Below are positions 10,535-21,217 of a stretch of DNA of 64,000 nucleotides, piece by piece. The notes under the pieces are model-generated. The model worked only from the letters and a program-made list of their open reading frames with translations. It did no database searches and had not been told where the DNA came from. The stretch's first letter is position 1. Each line of letters opens with the position of its first letter. The DNA is taken from the NCBI GenBank assembly GCA_963921195.1, contig OY992540.1, positions 21,092,262 through 21,156,261 of the forward strand. Reading direction: 5' to 3'. A program made the translations under genes and the position numbers. This DNA comes from Pegoplata infirma. Taxonomy: Eukaryota > Arthropoda > Insecta > Diptera > Anthomyiidae.

Positions 10535-11437
10535 AGGAGTGGTCCAATAACAAGTATCTTTTTAAAAATGAAATAAAATGATCAATACTCAACTTTTTTT
10601 GGAATGTTATGGCTTTATTTGAAAGAGCAAACATTCCAGTTTTTTATGTCAAACGACTTCATTGATGCGTCCTCGACTTGCTCCGCTGCATCGCGTTGTA
10701 GCGCAGTACTGCGCTGCCAAACTGCACGTTTTTCGAAAAAAAGTTTTTAACCCAAAAAAGGCACTCAAATGAGGTTATGTTAACAAACAAATTGCTACAT
10801 CTTGAGATCGTAAAACTTGCACGGTATTGTAAAGAATCCAATTCATCTATAGGAAGCAACAGAATTGAGTATCAGCATCATTACACAATATTTTCAAAAA
10901 TACAGCTGAAAACCCCATTTTCGTCAAAGATGAGCGCTACAGAGCCACGAATACAGACTTTTTGTGGCCGTAATAGAATATATCAACTTGGATGATATTT
11001 TTTTTCAGAAGGATGTCGCAATATGTCCCACAGTCCATCAAACAATCGATATTTTGCGCACTTAGTTCGGAAATCGTGTTTTGAGCCATATTCGCGGTGA
11101 CAATTGATCACTTCAGAGCTGCCGATTAAAACCTTTAGAAATTTTTTTGAGGGGCCTCGTTAAAGATTCATGCAACATGGGAAATCCAGAAAAGTTCTAG
11201 GCCCTTTCGACGAATATCGTTCAAGCCATTCGTGAGATAAAACAAGAAACATTAGAAAAATGGGTGCCGAGAATGAGCTACTGCGGAGCTAACCCAGGCA
11301 GCCGCATGAATGAATTCGTTTGCCATAAATAATGGGAATATTTGCTCTTTCAAATAAAGCCATAAGGTTCCAAAATTATTGAGTATTGTTCATTTCATTG
11401 CATGTTTTAAAAAGATACTTGTTATTGGACCACCCTG
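10535..11437 (+). mobile_element. Mariner-like DNA transposon, 903 bp, inactive
   Basis: The terminal inverted repeats read AGGAGTGGTCCAATAACAAG on the left and CTTGTTATTGGACCACCCTG on the right, and TA flanks both ends. Similarity between the arms extends about 100 bases inward: CTTTATTTGAAAGAGCAAAC on the left matches GTTTGCTCTTTCAAATAAAG on the complement of the right. The interior encodes remnants of a DDE-type Tc1/mariner transposase on the plus strand. With about 900 bp overall, it has lost the N-terminal half. Confidence 0.85.
10890..11325 (+). pseudogene. Mariner-like transposase remnant
   Basis: Read across frames on the plus strand, I see ENPIFVKDERYRAT and TDFLWP, then INLDDIFFQKDVAICPTVHQ, then SCRLKPLEIFLRG, then EKWVPRMSYC. 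These follow the order of the C-terminal DDE domain of Tc1/mariner transposases, where the second catalytic Asp sits in a QQDGA-like motif and the third in CDLTPLD. Here the second Asp survives (QKDVA) but the third is Arg. There is a frame change near 10970 and an in-frame stop near 11062, so the gene is dead. The DNA-binding N-terminus is missing. Confidence 0.8.
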
Positions 11438-11939
11438 TAATAGATACTTAAAAGTATAAATATACTGTGTTACCTTGATTATCTGTGATTCGTTTAACCG
11501 GCAACCTCAATTGTCCTGGTAAGAAAATAATTTTTTTCTTTTTAGCATCGATTAACTGTGAAAGAAACAAAACTATTATTTTGTATCGATTTTAATTTCT
11601 TTGGCACCTATTAACCGTGATTATCTCTGTTATCCGGGATTACAAGCAGATACTTTTTTGTGTTTTATTGAAAAGCCAAACATTTTGTGAAGAACCCAGT
11701 TGGCAACGTCCTCGAGCCATCCTCAGTGATGGAGCGGTGACATGTCTGAGTCACTACTGACATCTCCAAGACATCTCTATGTACTGAGTTGAGGACAGTT
11801 TCATACAAATTTTCAAAATGTCCTCACTCAAAGTCAGCAGTGGTTAGGGCTGACCTTCTGGGGACATGTCGCACAGTGTTGCGTCTTCATGTAAAGAGTG
11901 GCCAAAAATAGAAGGAGTTAAGTTAGAGCGTTAAAATTC
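11438..11939. other. Non-coding stretch
   Basis: No exon. Segments at about 11466-11500 and 11595-11640 share GATTATCTNTG and TTAACCG/CCGG motifs and may be a degraded inverted-repeat element. Segment 11690-11885 has unusually high GC with an inverted GAGGAC/GTCCTC pair. I cannot assign a function. Confidence 0.4.
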
Positions 11940-12660
11940 GGAACACTTGTTAAAATCGATAAGATCAAGAAAAAATTTGAATTTGGTCAATATCCGCCCA
12001 AGGATTCGTATCCTTCCCATATATCCTGAAATTAAAATACGGCATATTTAAAACGAAAACTAACGCTTTAATCTTCATGTTATTTATTGTAGTTATTACC
12101 TATAATGCCATTAATTATTCTACAAAATTTTGTCCAATTCGGAGCAAGGATACGCCTAGCTCAAAAATGTCCTTTTTAAAATAACGTTCAGAAAAAGGGT
12201 AAAAATTTAAGTTATTTCATGAAATTTTGAAAATCCAACTGTTATAATATGCTCAATGTATTTGCCAAAATTTGTGCAAATCGGAACAAGGATACGCCCT
12301 CCTCGAAAATGTCCTTTTTTAAAAAAGTCAAGAAAAAGTTAAAAATTCAAATTCCTTCATGAATTTTTGCATCCGAAACACTTAGAATTTGCCTTAAAAC
12401 TTAATCAAATGAAAAACTTGAAGCAAGGATGTAATACATATATTAAAAATGTCCTTAAAAAATTAAAAAAAAGTTTAAAAAATCCTTCGTACTTCATGAA
12501 ATTCTGTTCTGATAATGTTGAAAATACCTTATTTTAGTATAATTGAAGCAAGGATTATCTTTAACCTATCCTTAGGATATTCTTAGCGCATAGATATCCT
12601 TTTTTAAAGACTTGAGAAAATTCAGGGAAATCCTGTGACCTTAAAACTATCAATAATTCA
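11940..12660. repeat. Degenerate tandem repeat, period about 130-146 bp
   Basis: GCAAGGATACG or a variant followed by AAAATGTCCTTTTT recurs at about 12142, 12286, 12421 and 12547, with a partial unit near 11999. Each repeat also carries AAATTCCTTCATGAA-like sequence. Units are strongly diverged, so this is an old array or the body of an old dispersed element. Confidence 0.7.
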
Positions 12661-12698
12661 CAACATTTTTGCACGTAGTATTTACAATACGTTGAATA

Positions 12699-13052
12699 CC
12701 CGAGTAAAAAAAAAACTTTTAAGATCTAATTTGATCTCAAAATTGGCTGTATCAAGTTGGATCAGATATTGATCTAAATGTATTATTTTAGATACACTAA
12801 TATAAAAAATGATACAATTAGATCCGAATTTTGGTCACATCCAATTAAATCCACTTGATCTTATTTTATATAAATTAATATCGATTAATATAATTACATA
12901 AAGTCAGATATATTTATGTATAACCTAAGATAAGAAAATGGAGCGGCAGTAAATCTTAGATAAAATTAGATATAAACATATAAAAAGTCATATATAATTT
13001 AATATGATTGTATCAAATTATATATCATTATATCAAAACTTTTTTACTAGGG
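12699..13052. mobile_element. 354-bp MITE, CCC(G/T)AG termini, TA target
   Basis: The left end is CCCGAGTAAAAAAAAAACTT and the right end, on the complement, is CCCTAGTAAAAAAGTTTTGA; both are flanked by TA. The interior is built of GATCTAATT and ATATAATTATAT-like steps and has no coding capacity. The internal composition resembles the MITE at 30444-30683, which also has a CCCG-type terminus and TA flanks. Confidence 0.85.
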
Positions 13053-13549
13053 TATTGTTTTTAAGTTTAAGCAGGGATATATATGCCTATCTCAAAAAGA
13101 CCGTTATAAAATACGCAAGTAAAAATATAGTACAACGTACTTCCTCAACAAAATCTTTCTAAATAAAAGTCTGCATCTGTTACCCAGCAAAATTTTTTGG
13201 AATCGTTTCTTTGTGAATGTATTCTAGAATAGATTCCCCAGTAATCTAACTCCATTCCTCTACTGTTTCCACGGAATCGATAAAAAAACTTATAATTTTT
13301 GAAAAAAATGTCAAACTGAAAAATGAATTTATAAAAAAAAACAATTTATTTGTTAACTTTTTGTTGACAAATTTTTAGATTTTCGCAGCACTTATTGTGC
13401 TTTTTAATACATTTTGGATACATATGGTAGAATTAACGTAAGTACACATCTTAATTTGGTATAAGCGGTACTTATAATTGGATTTATTTATGCTTGCAGA
13501 TTGTAAAAATATACATATTTGAAGCTGCAATTTAGGAGAATTGGTGCTG

Positions 13550-13625
13550 TCTGGTGGTTTTATTTAGGCGTATTTTCTATTGGTGCTGTCGGCTGATCTG
13601 GTGGTTATATTTAGGAGTATTTTCT
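13550..13625. repeat. Short tandem duplication
   Basis: ATTGGTGCTGTC, TGGTGGTT, TATTTAGG and GTATTTTCTAT occur twice in succession at about 13541 and 13579. Confidence 0.75.
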
Positions 13626-13836
13626 ATCCACTTTCACCAAACCAGAAACGTGGGTTATGAATATGTTCATTGTTAAAGTAAGATCAGGATTTTAGCATGT
13701 ATGCACGAGTAGGTAGGTATCCATAGTTTAACATAATTATTGTTAGGTACAAAATGTTTTAAAGTCCGCGATTTTTTTCTTCAGAAAATGTCGAGAATTT
13801 TAAAATTCTATAGAATAAATGTGTCAAAATCAAAGC

Positions 13837-14355
13837 CTTTTTCTATAGGAAAAATGTCTCAGAATCTGAGACTTTTTCTATAGGAAAAATGTCTCAGAAT
13901 CTGATACTTTTTCTATAGGAAAAATGTCTCAGAATCTGACTTTTTCTATAGGAAAAATGTCTCAGAAACTGAGACTTTTTCTATAGGAAAAATGTCTCAG
14001 AATCTATGACTTTTTCCATAAAAAAAATGTCTCAGAATCTGAGACTTTTTCTATAGAAAAATCTCAGAATCTGAGACTCTTTCTATAGAAAAAATGTCTC
14101 AAAATCTGAGACTTTTTCTATAGAAAAAATGTCTCCGAATCTGATACTTTCTCTATAGGAAAAATATCTCAGAATTTAGGCTTTTTCTATAGGAAAAATT
14201 TATCAGAATCTGAAACTTTTTCTATAGGAAACATTTCTCAGAATCTGAGACTTTTTCTATAAGAAAAATTTCTCAGAATCTGAGACCTCTCTATAGGAAA
14301 AATTTCTCAGAATCTGAGACTTTTTCTATAGAAAAAATATTTCACAATCTGACAA
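13837..14355 (-). repeat. 35-bp satellite block, reverse orientation
   Basis: About 15 units of GTCTCAGAATCTGAGAC with the TTTTTCTATAGGAAAAAT linker, moderately diverged. It is the same sequence family as 1-1012 and has the orientation of 3770-4960. It lies wholly inside the element at 13183-14993. Confidence 0.93.
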
Positions 14356-14457
14356 ATTTTTACAACAAATATATTTTCCCATAACAACAATTCTAAGATT
14401 CTGAGACATTTTTCCTAAAGAAAAAGTATGGTGCTGAGCCATATTTTCTTTTGAAAG

Positions 14458-14520
14458 TCTCGGATTCATATATATATTCTGTTATCTTCTCGGATTCATA
14501 TATATATTCTGTTATCTTCC
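14458..14520. repeat. Duplicated 31-bp sequence
   Basis: Two adjacent copies of CTCGGATTCATATATATATT with the following CTGTTATCTT, then single-copy sequence. Confidence 0.9.
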
Positions 14521-14995
14521 ATAATTTTAATTAGTTTTATTGGTGAAGTTCTCTCCTTTTTTATTGGTTGTTTAAATCCTTAATACATAAGTCTAAAGAT
14601 TTTCTTTTAATAAGATTATTGTGCTAAAATTATTGTTAGTTTATATGTATGTACTTGTGTATTTAGTTTTACAATTTTTGTAAAAATAAAAAAAAAAAAA
14701 AAATTAAAAAATAATTTCATTAATTATTCAGAACTAGTTCCGTAATTCATTACATGGAACAGATATGTAACCGTTAAAAAATCGCGGAATCCCTTCTTGT
14801 ACCACTATATGCAACATATTCTAGAATAGATTCCGTAGAACAGATAAGTGTTCTAGTTTGAAGGAAAAGGATGTATTGCTTTCGTGACAATCTCAAACAA
14901 AAATCATCGATGATGCAATGCATAGTAGAATCGATTGCAGGGTAGTATAGTTGATTCCACAACCGATTCTTTGGAATCGAACATTTTGCTGGGTA

Positions 14996-15989
14996 ATGTA
15001 CAACTGGTGTCTAGCCAAGCACCTAATTTGTGTCAGGCCTGGATGACAAATAATGGTTCTTGGACCAATTTAAATAAAACTTAAAATTTAACCGACCAAT
15101 TCAATTTGCATTCCGATTTATTATATGTGTTCCATAACTATTTTTCGCAATACATTTCAAATTATCAAGGACAATATCTGCATCTTGGTGTTTTCGTTAA
15201 AAAAAATGCCAAATTTATATTCGGGTTCCCACAAAAAAAAAATTATTAAAAAAAAAAGTGGAAAAACGTGGACGAGTTCTTTTGTTATTTGTAATCTACA
15301 TACTTATACCAATATTTTCTGCAAAGAACTAAGCGCGCCAATGAGGGCCACAAAAATGGCTGACTATCTGAATATGAAATTTGCAAAATAAATTAGTATT
15401 TTCTTTGGAACTCACTTTATAACAGCGTTACTTGCCATATGACTAACTTATGTCGACCAAAACAGCATTATCATACAAGCAACATATCTAACTTAAAACT
15501 TCATTACCAATAAGGTCGAATTTTAAATGCAATATAATTATTTAACCGTTACAAGTACATGTGGATTTTAACGATTTTAAAACCAAAATATGATATATTT
15601 CAAAAAGTTCAACTTTAGAGACATGTAACTTAAAAACTATTAAAGATATCCATAAACTGTTTTGGATTTGTTTTATTTATGATGTTTTCTTAAAACAAAA
15701 TTCATATAACCTTCAGTTTTAAGAAATTTAGTTTGACCATTTATGGCCATGGTCACAACACTGTGTGTCGTAGGTCATGCAAAAATACAAAAATTTTTCG
15801 AATTTCCTTTAGTTTTTACTTTTATCCATTTTCCTTCATAAATTATCTTTCTCATATTTAGAAGAAACTTTTCGCCTTTTTTAGTCCCGGAACCTCCAGT
15901 TTATTAGTCCCACACCTAACTACTTGTTCCAAACTTTATTTTGAAAATTGTTTGTCTGTTTATTACTTTTATTCTACTTGTTAGATTTT
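14996..15989. other. Non-coding stretch
   Basis: The 88-codon frame at 15125-15391 is lysine/asparagine rich, has no domain signature and is probably chance. About 15820-15990, just 3' of the minus-strand retrotransposon, may be its untranslated tail. Nothing else recognised. Confidence 0.45.
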
Positions 15990-15993
15990 GATT

Positions 15994-18460
15994 TTATTTT
16001 AAATAAATCGATAATATTGCATTTTCATCATTCTCAGATGAACACCCCCCATGATAATATCGATAGAAGAGTGTCACACAACCCACATTTCGACGATGCT
16101 CCAAGGAATTAATAGAGTTGGATACACTACTGTCATTGATAAGCTTCACCGCCCTCCCTGAACACGGTCCAGAAGCTTTAGCATATACTCTGAAGCTCCT
16201 GCCCATATGTGAGAGTTATAGCTAGTATAAATAGTAAGGAGATCGGATGGAGTGAAGTAAGTCTTACACTGTTTCAGAAAACCAAGACACTTGAATACCT
16301 CTTTCAACACTTGAAATACGTGTTTATTTCAACGAAAATCACACAGTATTCTCATGCCCAGAATATCAAGAGTATCCGATTCCTAAATACCTATACCATC
16401 CATGGCTACAGATGACAATGCTAACACCACAACCCATCTGTGGGTTAACATTGGGTCTTGCGTGCATTAAAATGGACCTTATTCGCTAGACCCCATTCGG
16501 AGATTGTGGAAAGGTCCTGGTTGGGTGTTTAATTCATGTTCTGTTGCATTCCATCTATCTCCAAAGAGCTTGGCCTGTGATCGAATGAAAATGAATAGCA
16601 AATGTGGATGTCATCTGCAAAAGAGTATATAGGATTGAAAGTTTCAACAAGAAGGTCATTATTAAAAATAAGAATATAGTACGAGAATGAACAGAACCTT
16701 GCGGTACCCCAAAATTTAGCTGAAACTCGTCTGATGAGACCCCTGAGACCTATGAGAAAACTCGCTATAAAGCGAGAGAAGTTATTACCGACACCAAAAG
16801 CAACTAGCTTACAAGGGAAGTCTCCCCGGTGTCACCCTCCGATCTTCCTGAAATTTAGATATGTTATGAAGAACGAAAATTAATTCGACACGTATTTTTT
16901 TTTAGCGGCCCAAACTCATTTTAGGCGGGGTTGATTTGTATGGGGGGAAATTGACATTTGTCAGGTTTTTACAATTTACGCCTATTTAAACAAAATTAAT
17001 ATAGGCATGCGTGGTATTATATTAAAAGTATTAAAAATACCTATCTCGTGGTGCTAACAACGGGCCAAAGAAAATAATATTTTTCGACTTATTAACAAAA
17101 ATGTTCTAAAATTTTGGTATTTTACTCAATATGACGAAAAGTTGTGCATGTTTGGACACGTTCTTAGCACACGTAGATAGGTTTTCCAAAGATCTCTCAT
17201 TTGGTATGTAACATGACAAGGTTTATTTGCATAATATAGGAGATAAACGAAAAAAAACTGAAAAATGGCCTTGTCTTCCCTCTCCTTTTTACCCCCTAAA
17301 TATGAATTTGGGCCGCTAAAAAAAAATACGTGTCCCTTTATTTTTTCTGATCTTCAAAATAAAACCAATTCCATAAATATCCGCGGGTGACACTAGGGAG
17401 ACTTTCCTTATAAGTTACAAGTGCCCCGTTCCATACACGATCGAACGCCTTAGAAATATCTATAGGAAGTACTTTACTCTCATCAAAATGGAAGAGGAAC
17501 CGACTCCAGCGTTCCGATAGAAACGCTAAAAGGTCTCCCGTTTATCGACCGCTACGGAAGCAATACAGTCGATCATTTAAAAGTGCATTGGTCTCTAAAT
17601 ACATCACAAGATGGTAGTTAGCCGTGCTCTGCATAACTTTGGAGCGATTGGGCGGTAATTTTCAGGGTTGTTAGCCGCACCCTTTTTAGGGATCGGCTGG
17701 ACATTGGCCACCTTCCAACATGAGGTTAAGACTCCCGAACGGTACGAAGAGCTGAAAAGGTTTGCCAAAGGACGTGCTAACGTAGACGAGCACTGTTTCA
17801 GCACCACTGCTAATATACCATCCGAAAGAACCCTTTTGACTGGTCGGGCCCGAATGAAAATCGAAGACATGGTATATGATACCATTTCAAGAACGTGCAG
17901 TGGTTGATCGCTTTCCGGCAAGAAAGAAATTCTTGCAAAAAGTTAAGCGAAGAGGTTGGCCTTATCTACCGGGTCAGTGAATGGTTGATCAACTTTTAAA
18001 AGAGTTGGAATAGAAGAACCAGCATCATCCATTTATCGATCGACCGAAAGGTCTTACTGCCCCGTAGAGCAGAAAGAAATAGACGCCGTTCGTATAGAAT
18101 CTTTTTGCGTCTTATATTTTTGGCACACTCGGTTCTCGCCTTTCTGCGATGCAGATCAGTACGATGTTCTTGTTTGAACGCCAATTAATAAACGCTTTCT
18201 CTATAGATCTGACTGCATTTCTGACAATTACTGCAGCGGCATCGAAGTTATCGTCGAGAAAACAAAGTTTCCAGTTGCCTTTTCATAGAGGAAACATAGC
18301 GTTTCGGCGCCAAGTTAGAAAAGCTACGAAGAGTAGAATATGAAAAAGTGGCAGAAGTAGTACTTTGATCTGAATTTCCGAGAGGTGCAAGTATTTTCCC
18401 TTCGTACTTTTCAGGGTGAGAAAAGAGAGCAAAGAGAGCAAAATTGCTTATCATTAAAAT
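15994..18460 (-). pseudogene. Decayed jockey-like non-LTR retrotransposon ORF2
   Basis: Read on the minus strand from about 18460, the pieces are in the expected order. First is the end of the endonuclease (HPEKYEGKILAPLGNSD near 18400). Next comes the basic linker (RRLFLSALRGSKTFRS near 18065). Then the reverse transcriptase start (NVQPIPKKGAANNPENYRPI at about 17640-17700) and an FADD catalytic motif near 16625. Last is the C-terminal block EHRRNVGCVTLFYRYYHGG near 16040-16100. The FADD motif is intact, but stops and frameshifts separate the blocks and a 591-bp element interrupts the gene at 16816. The arrangement fits the jockey/CR1 group, which lacks RNase H. Confidence 0.85.
16816..17406. 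mobile_element. 591-bp inverted-repeat element inside the retrotransposon
   Basis: The left end is GGAAGTCTCCCCGGTGTCAC and the complement of the right end is GAAAGTCTCCCTAGTGTCAC. A longer inner inverted repeat, TTTTTTTAGCGGCCCAAA against TTTGGGCCGCTAAAAAAA, sits 80-90 bases inside each end. Flanks are CTTACAAG on the left and CTTATAAG on the right, an 8-bp near-duplication that would suit a hAT-type insertion. No coding capacity. It splits the RT domain, so it is younger than the retrotransposon. Confidence 0.75.
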
Positions 18461-20138
18461 TCAATTGTTGCTGATACTGGTACACAACCTCATCGCGAAT
18501 GTACATTTCAATGTCCCAATGTAGAGAAACAAAGGGATAGGAGGTGATACCCAGGAATTTAAAAATCCTGTGGATCAGCACCCTCACACACCTGAGTTAT
18601 ACAAAATCTGCCTGATATAGTAAAATACGAAAAATTTAACACAATATTCCATACGAGTATAAATTCCAAATAGCAAAATAGTGCACCGCCCTCGAGAAAA
18701 AGTCGGGCCAAATTCCAAATAACAAAACGGAATGCGCCATCTTGAGGAAAAGTCTGTCAAAATTCACAACATTAGTAATTATACAACAATTTATCATTGA
18801 ATTATGAACTATCGATTCATTCAGCTGGACTTTTTAAATCAGAAAGGATCAAATAGTGGAACCATTTCTACTGGTTGGAAAACCATTTGCATTAGCTGTG
18901 TTTTCAATCACAACCAACCAGAATTAATTTTTTTCCAACTCGTCTTTGCCGCTAAAAAAAAAAAAGAATTACTTCTTTAACATTCTGACAGCTAGGCATT
19001 TCTCTCTGCAGTGCCGCATCATATTTAAAGCAATTTTGCTTGTATTGTCTTTAACTTTGATTTAAGCGTGAACAATAAATGTCAACTTAATCTTAAATTG
19101 AAAGTTTAGACAAAAAAAAAAATTATGGTCTCTTTTTTTGGTTGTCCGCTATTTTAAGACCATTTTAGCTAAATAATGTTTGTACTGCTTAACACAATAC
19201 AGGAAGCTAAAAGGACCTTTTGAAATTTATGGTATTTTAAGCATCAGATTACAACAATTTTTATGTTTGTTTTGTAATAATGTTTTCTTTATATTGTTCT
19301 TTTCGTTTTTTTTTTGTTGTTGCTTATAAATTTTCATGGTTTCTTTAGTTTTTTTTATTCGGGGGGACAAAAAACCAATAAACTTAACAAATTTATTGGT
19401 TTTAACAATTTTGTATATCTATAATAGTATAGAAAATGTGTTTTATAAGAATTTAAATTAAAGTAGGAGTTTTTAGGGAATCTTTAAAGAAATATTAATT
19501 ATGTATGCCACTTTAAGTGAAATATGGAAGAAATTGATTTTTTTTTTGTAAATTTAAAGTATTTTTGTCTTTTTTTTGTTAATTTAACCTTTAATGATAC
19601 CTTTAAATCTCCACCTTTTAATCATTTATATTACTTTTCTTTTTCCTCCGCTTAAGGGTTTTAATGAAAATGAGCAAAAATGCCAAAAAGGGGTTGTTTT
19701 TCTTACTTTCATAAAGTATCAGACAGTCTCATTTTGGCAAGGTTAAATACTTTGTAACATTTTTTGTATATAAATTATATATATACAAGTAAATATATAT
19801 AGTATTAAGGTTGTCCTTTATAAGTATTATTGTATCACAAAATTTTAGTATAATCGGACATCGGTAAGAAGTGCGGCATCGACCATTAAGTTAAAAAACG
19901 AATTTTACATGGAGAAAGATATGTCTTTTTTTTAATTTCTCAATTTTTTCCATATTTTGAGTTATGCTTGAATTCAAATGATTACAGGATTATAATTTGG
20001 AGTAAAATTTCTCTCTAATATGGCAATAAAAACTAAAATCGGTTGAAAACCAGCCAAGTAATTACAACTTCCCCAGACATCTAACGTCCCAGAAAAAATA
20101 CGAGATTTTGGCAGCACAGCTTCTTTTATAGCATACCG
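18461..20138. other. Non-coding stretch, intron-like
   Basis: No exon or named element. A short direct repeat, CAAATTCCAAATAACAAAA-like, occurs at about 18664 and 18710. Segment 19930-20095 is a dispersed repeat shared with 5315-5470. Confidence 0.45.
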
Positions 20139-20140
20139 TA

Positions 20141-21189
20141 CACTCGAAAGATTACGTTAGTAGATTTACTAATTTTTTTTGCTAATGCTAGTTAGCTAAC
20201 TTTTAGCAAATTTTTAGTTGAGATTAGCATGTTAGCAAAAAATTCTTGTAAACTTCATTTAGCACATTAGCAATTTTAAACAAACGTTTAACTAATTTCT
20301 TTTGCTAAGATTTGAAATTGAGTTGACAACATTTTTACAAGATTTTTTGCTAACATTAGCAAAAATAAATGGTAAATTTTTTTTTATTTTCAGAAAACTT
20401 AAAATGGCTCTATCTCGGAAACTAAGCCAGATAGAGCAAAATGGAGGGCAGTTTTGGTTCTTAGAATCTCTACTTTCGCGGGTCCTCTTCACATGTGTGG
20501 ACCCTAATGGGCCCTAACTTTGGATCCAAAAGAGTTAGCATTCCCGAAAATTTTAAAATGCTCATATCTCGGTAAATATTGCCGACACAACAAAAAGTCC
20601 AAGAGCATTTTTGTAGCTCTCAACCCTCAAGGCAGCAGGCGAAGAGGCAGACCAGCAAATACATGGCGACGGCAAGTAGAAGCTGAACTACGCACAGCTG
20701 GAAAGAGCTGGAGCGAAGCTAAAAGATTGGCAACAGACAGAATTCAATGGAAATCATTTGTAATGGCCCTATGTTCCAACTAGGAATTTTAAAGGACTAA
20801 ATATATAATAGGTAGAACAAGACCGAAAAATAGTCAAAAGCTCTCCGAGTAATATTATCGAGTTTTTTAATTCTCAAGACCCCAGTGGCCCCCTATAATC
20901 ACGTATCTCAAAAACTAAGCAAGGTAGAGCGAAACGGACACAAAATTTGGATCAAAAACTATGACGATTTTTAAGGAACCCAACTAGGTCTAGGCCCATC
21001 GGGGTCTGGACCTATCGGGTCCGAACCCAATGGGGTCCTCAAATGTGTCAAAAAAAAAAATTTAGTTAACTAATTATTGGCAAAACATTTTTGCTAACTT
21101 TAGCAAAAAAATTGTGGGTTCAAAATCAGCAAATTTTCTTGTAGGTTTACAAGCTTTTTTTGCTAACATTACAGTTTTTTTTTTGAGTG
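20141..21189. mobile_element. CACTC-terminus element, copy 1, TA target
   Basis: The left end is CACTCGAAAGATTACGTTAG and the right end TTTTTTTTTGAGTG; TA flanks both. It is a full paralogue of the element at 51440-55671. Both share GCTAATGCTAGTTAGCTAAC, a GCGCTATATCGG-like block, AATGGAGGGCA, CACATGTGTGGACCCTAATG, ATCTCGGTAAATATTGCCG and GGGTCTGGACCTATCGGG. This copy lacks the nested MITE and SINE of the other copy, which makes it the empty site for them. It carries a different insert, a non-LTR 3' fragment at 20627-20811. Confidence 0.88.
20627..20811 (+). pseudogene. 3' fragment of an RTE-like non-LTR retrotransposon
   Basis: The frame ending with a stop at 20783 contains RRRGRPANTWRRQVEAELR and KSWSEAKRLATDRIQWKSF, then MALCSN. 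This matches the extreme C-terminal signature (GRPxxTWRRxxExELxxxGxSWxEAxRLAxDRxxWRxFVxALC) that I know from arthropod RTE-type reverse transcriptases. Only about 52 codons and a short tail are present. It interrupts element copy 1 within about ten bases of where the other copy took its own retrotransposon. No target duplication is evident, and GCAC of the target seems lost. Confidence 0.75.
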
Positions 21190-21217
21190 TAGCGTATCCA
21201 AAGACTACACGTAAGGA

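Larger units (their letters stand above)
13183..14993. mobile_element. 1.8-kb element with CCCAGCAAAA termini, TA target
   Basis: The left end CCCAGCAAAATTTTTTGGAA with TCTAGAATAGATTCC inside it pairs with the right end, where the complement reads CCCAGCAAAATGTTCGATTC and TCTATTCTAGAATA lies further in. TA flanks both ends. The interior holds a block of the 35-bp satellite in reverse orientation, a duplicated GGTGCTGTC segment and a duplicated GGATTCATATATATATTCTG. There is no transposase, so it is non-autonomous. It may have carried the satellite with it. Confidence 0.75.

Noticed and set aside
15125..15391. 88-codon frame as a possible gene
   Set aside because: No domain, splice-site support or codon bias; surrounded by AT-rich non-coding DNA.
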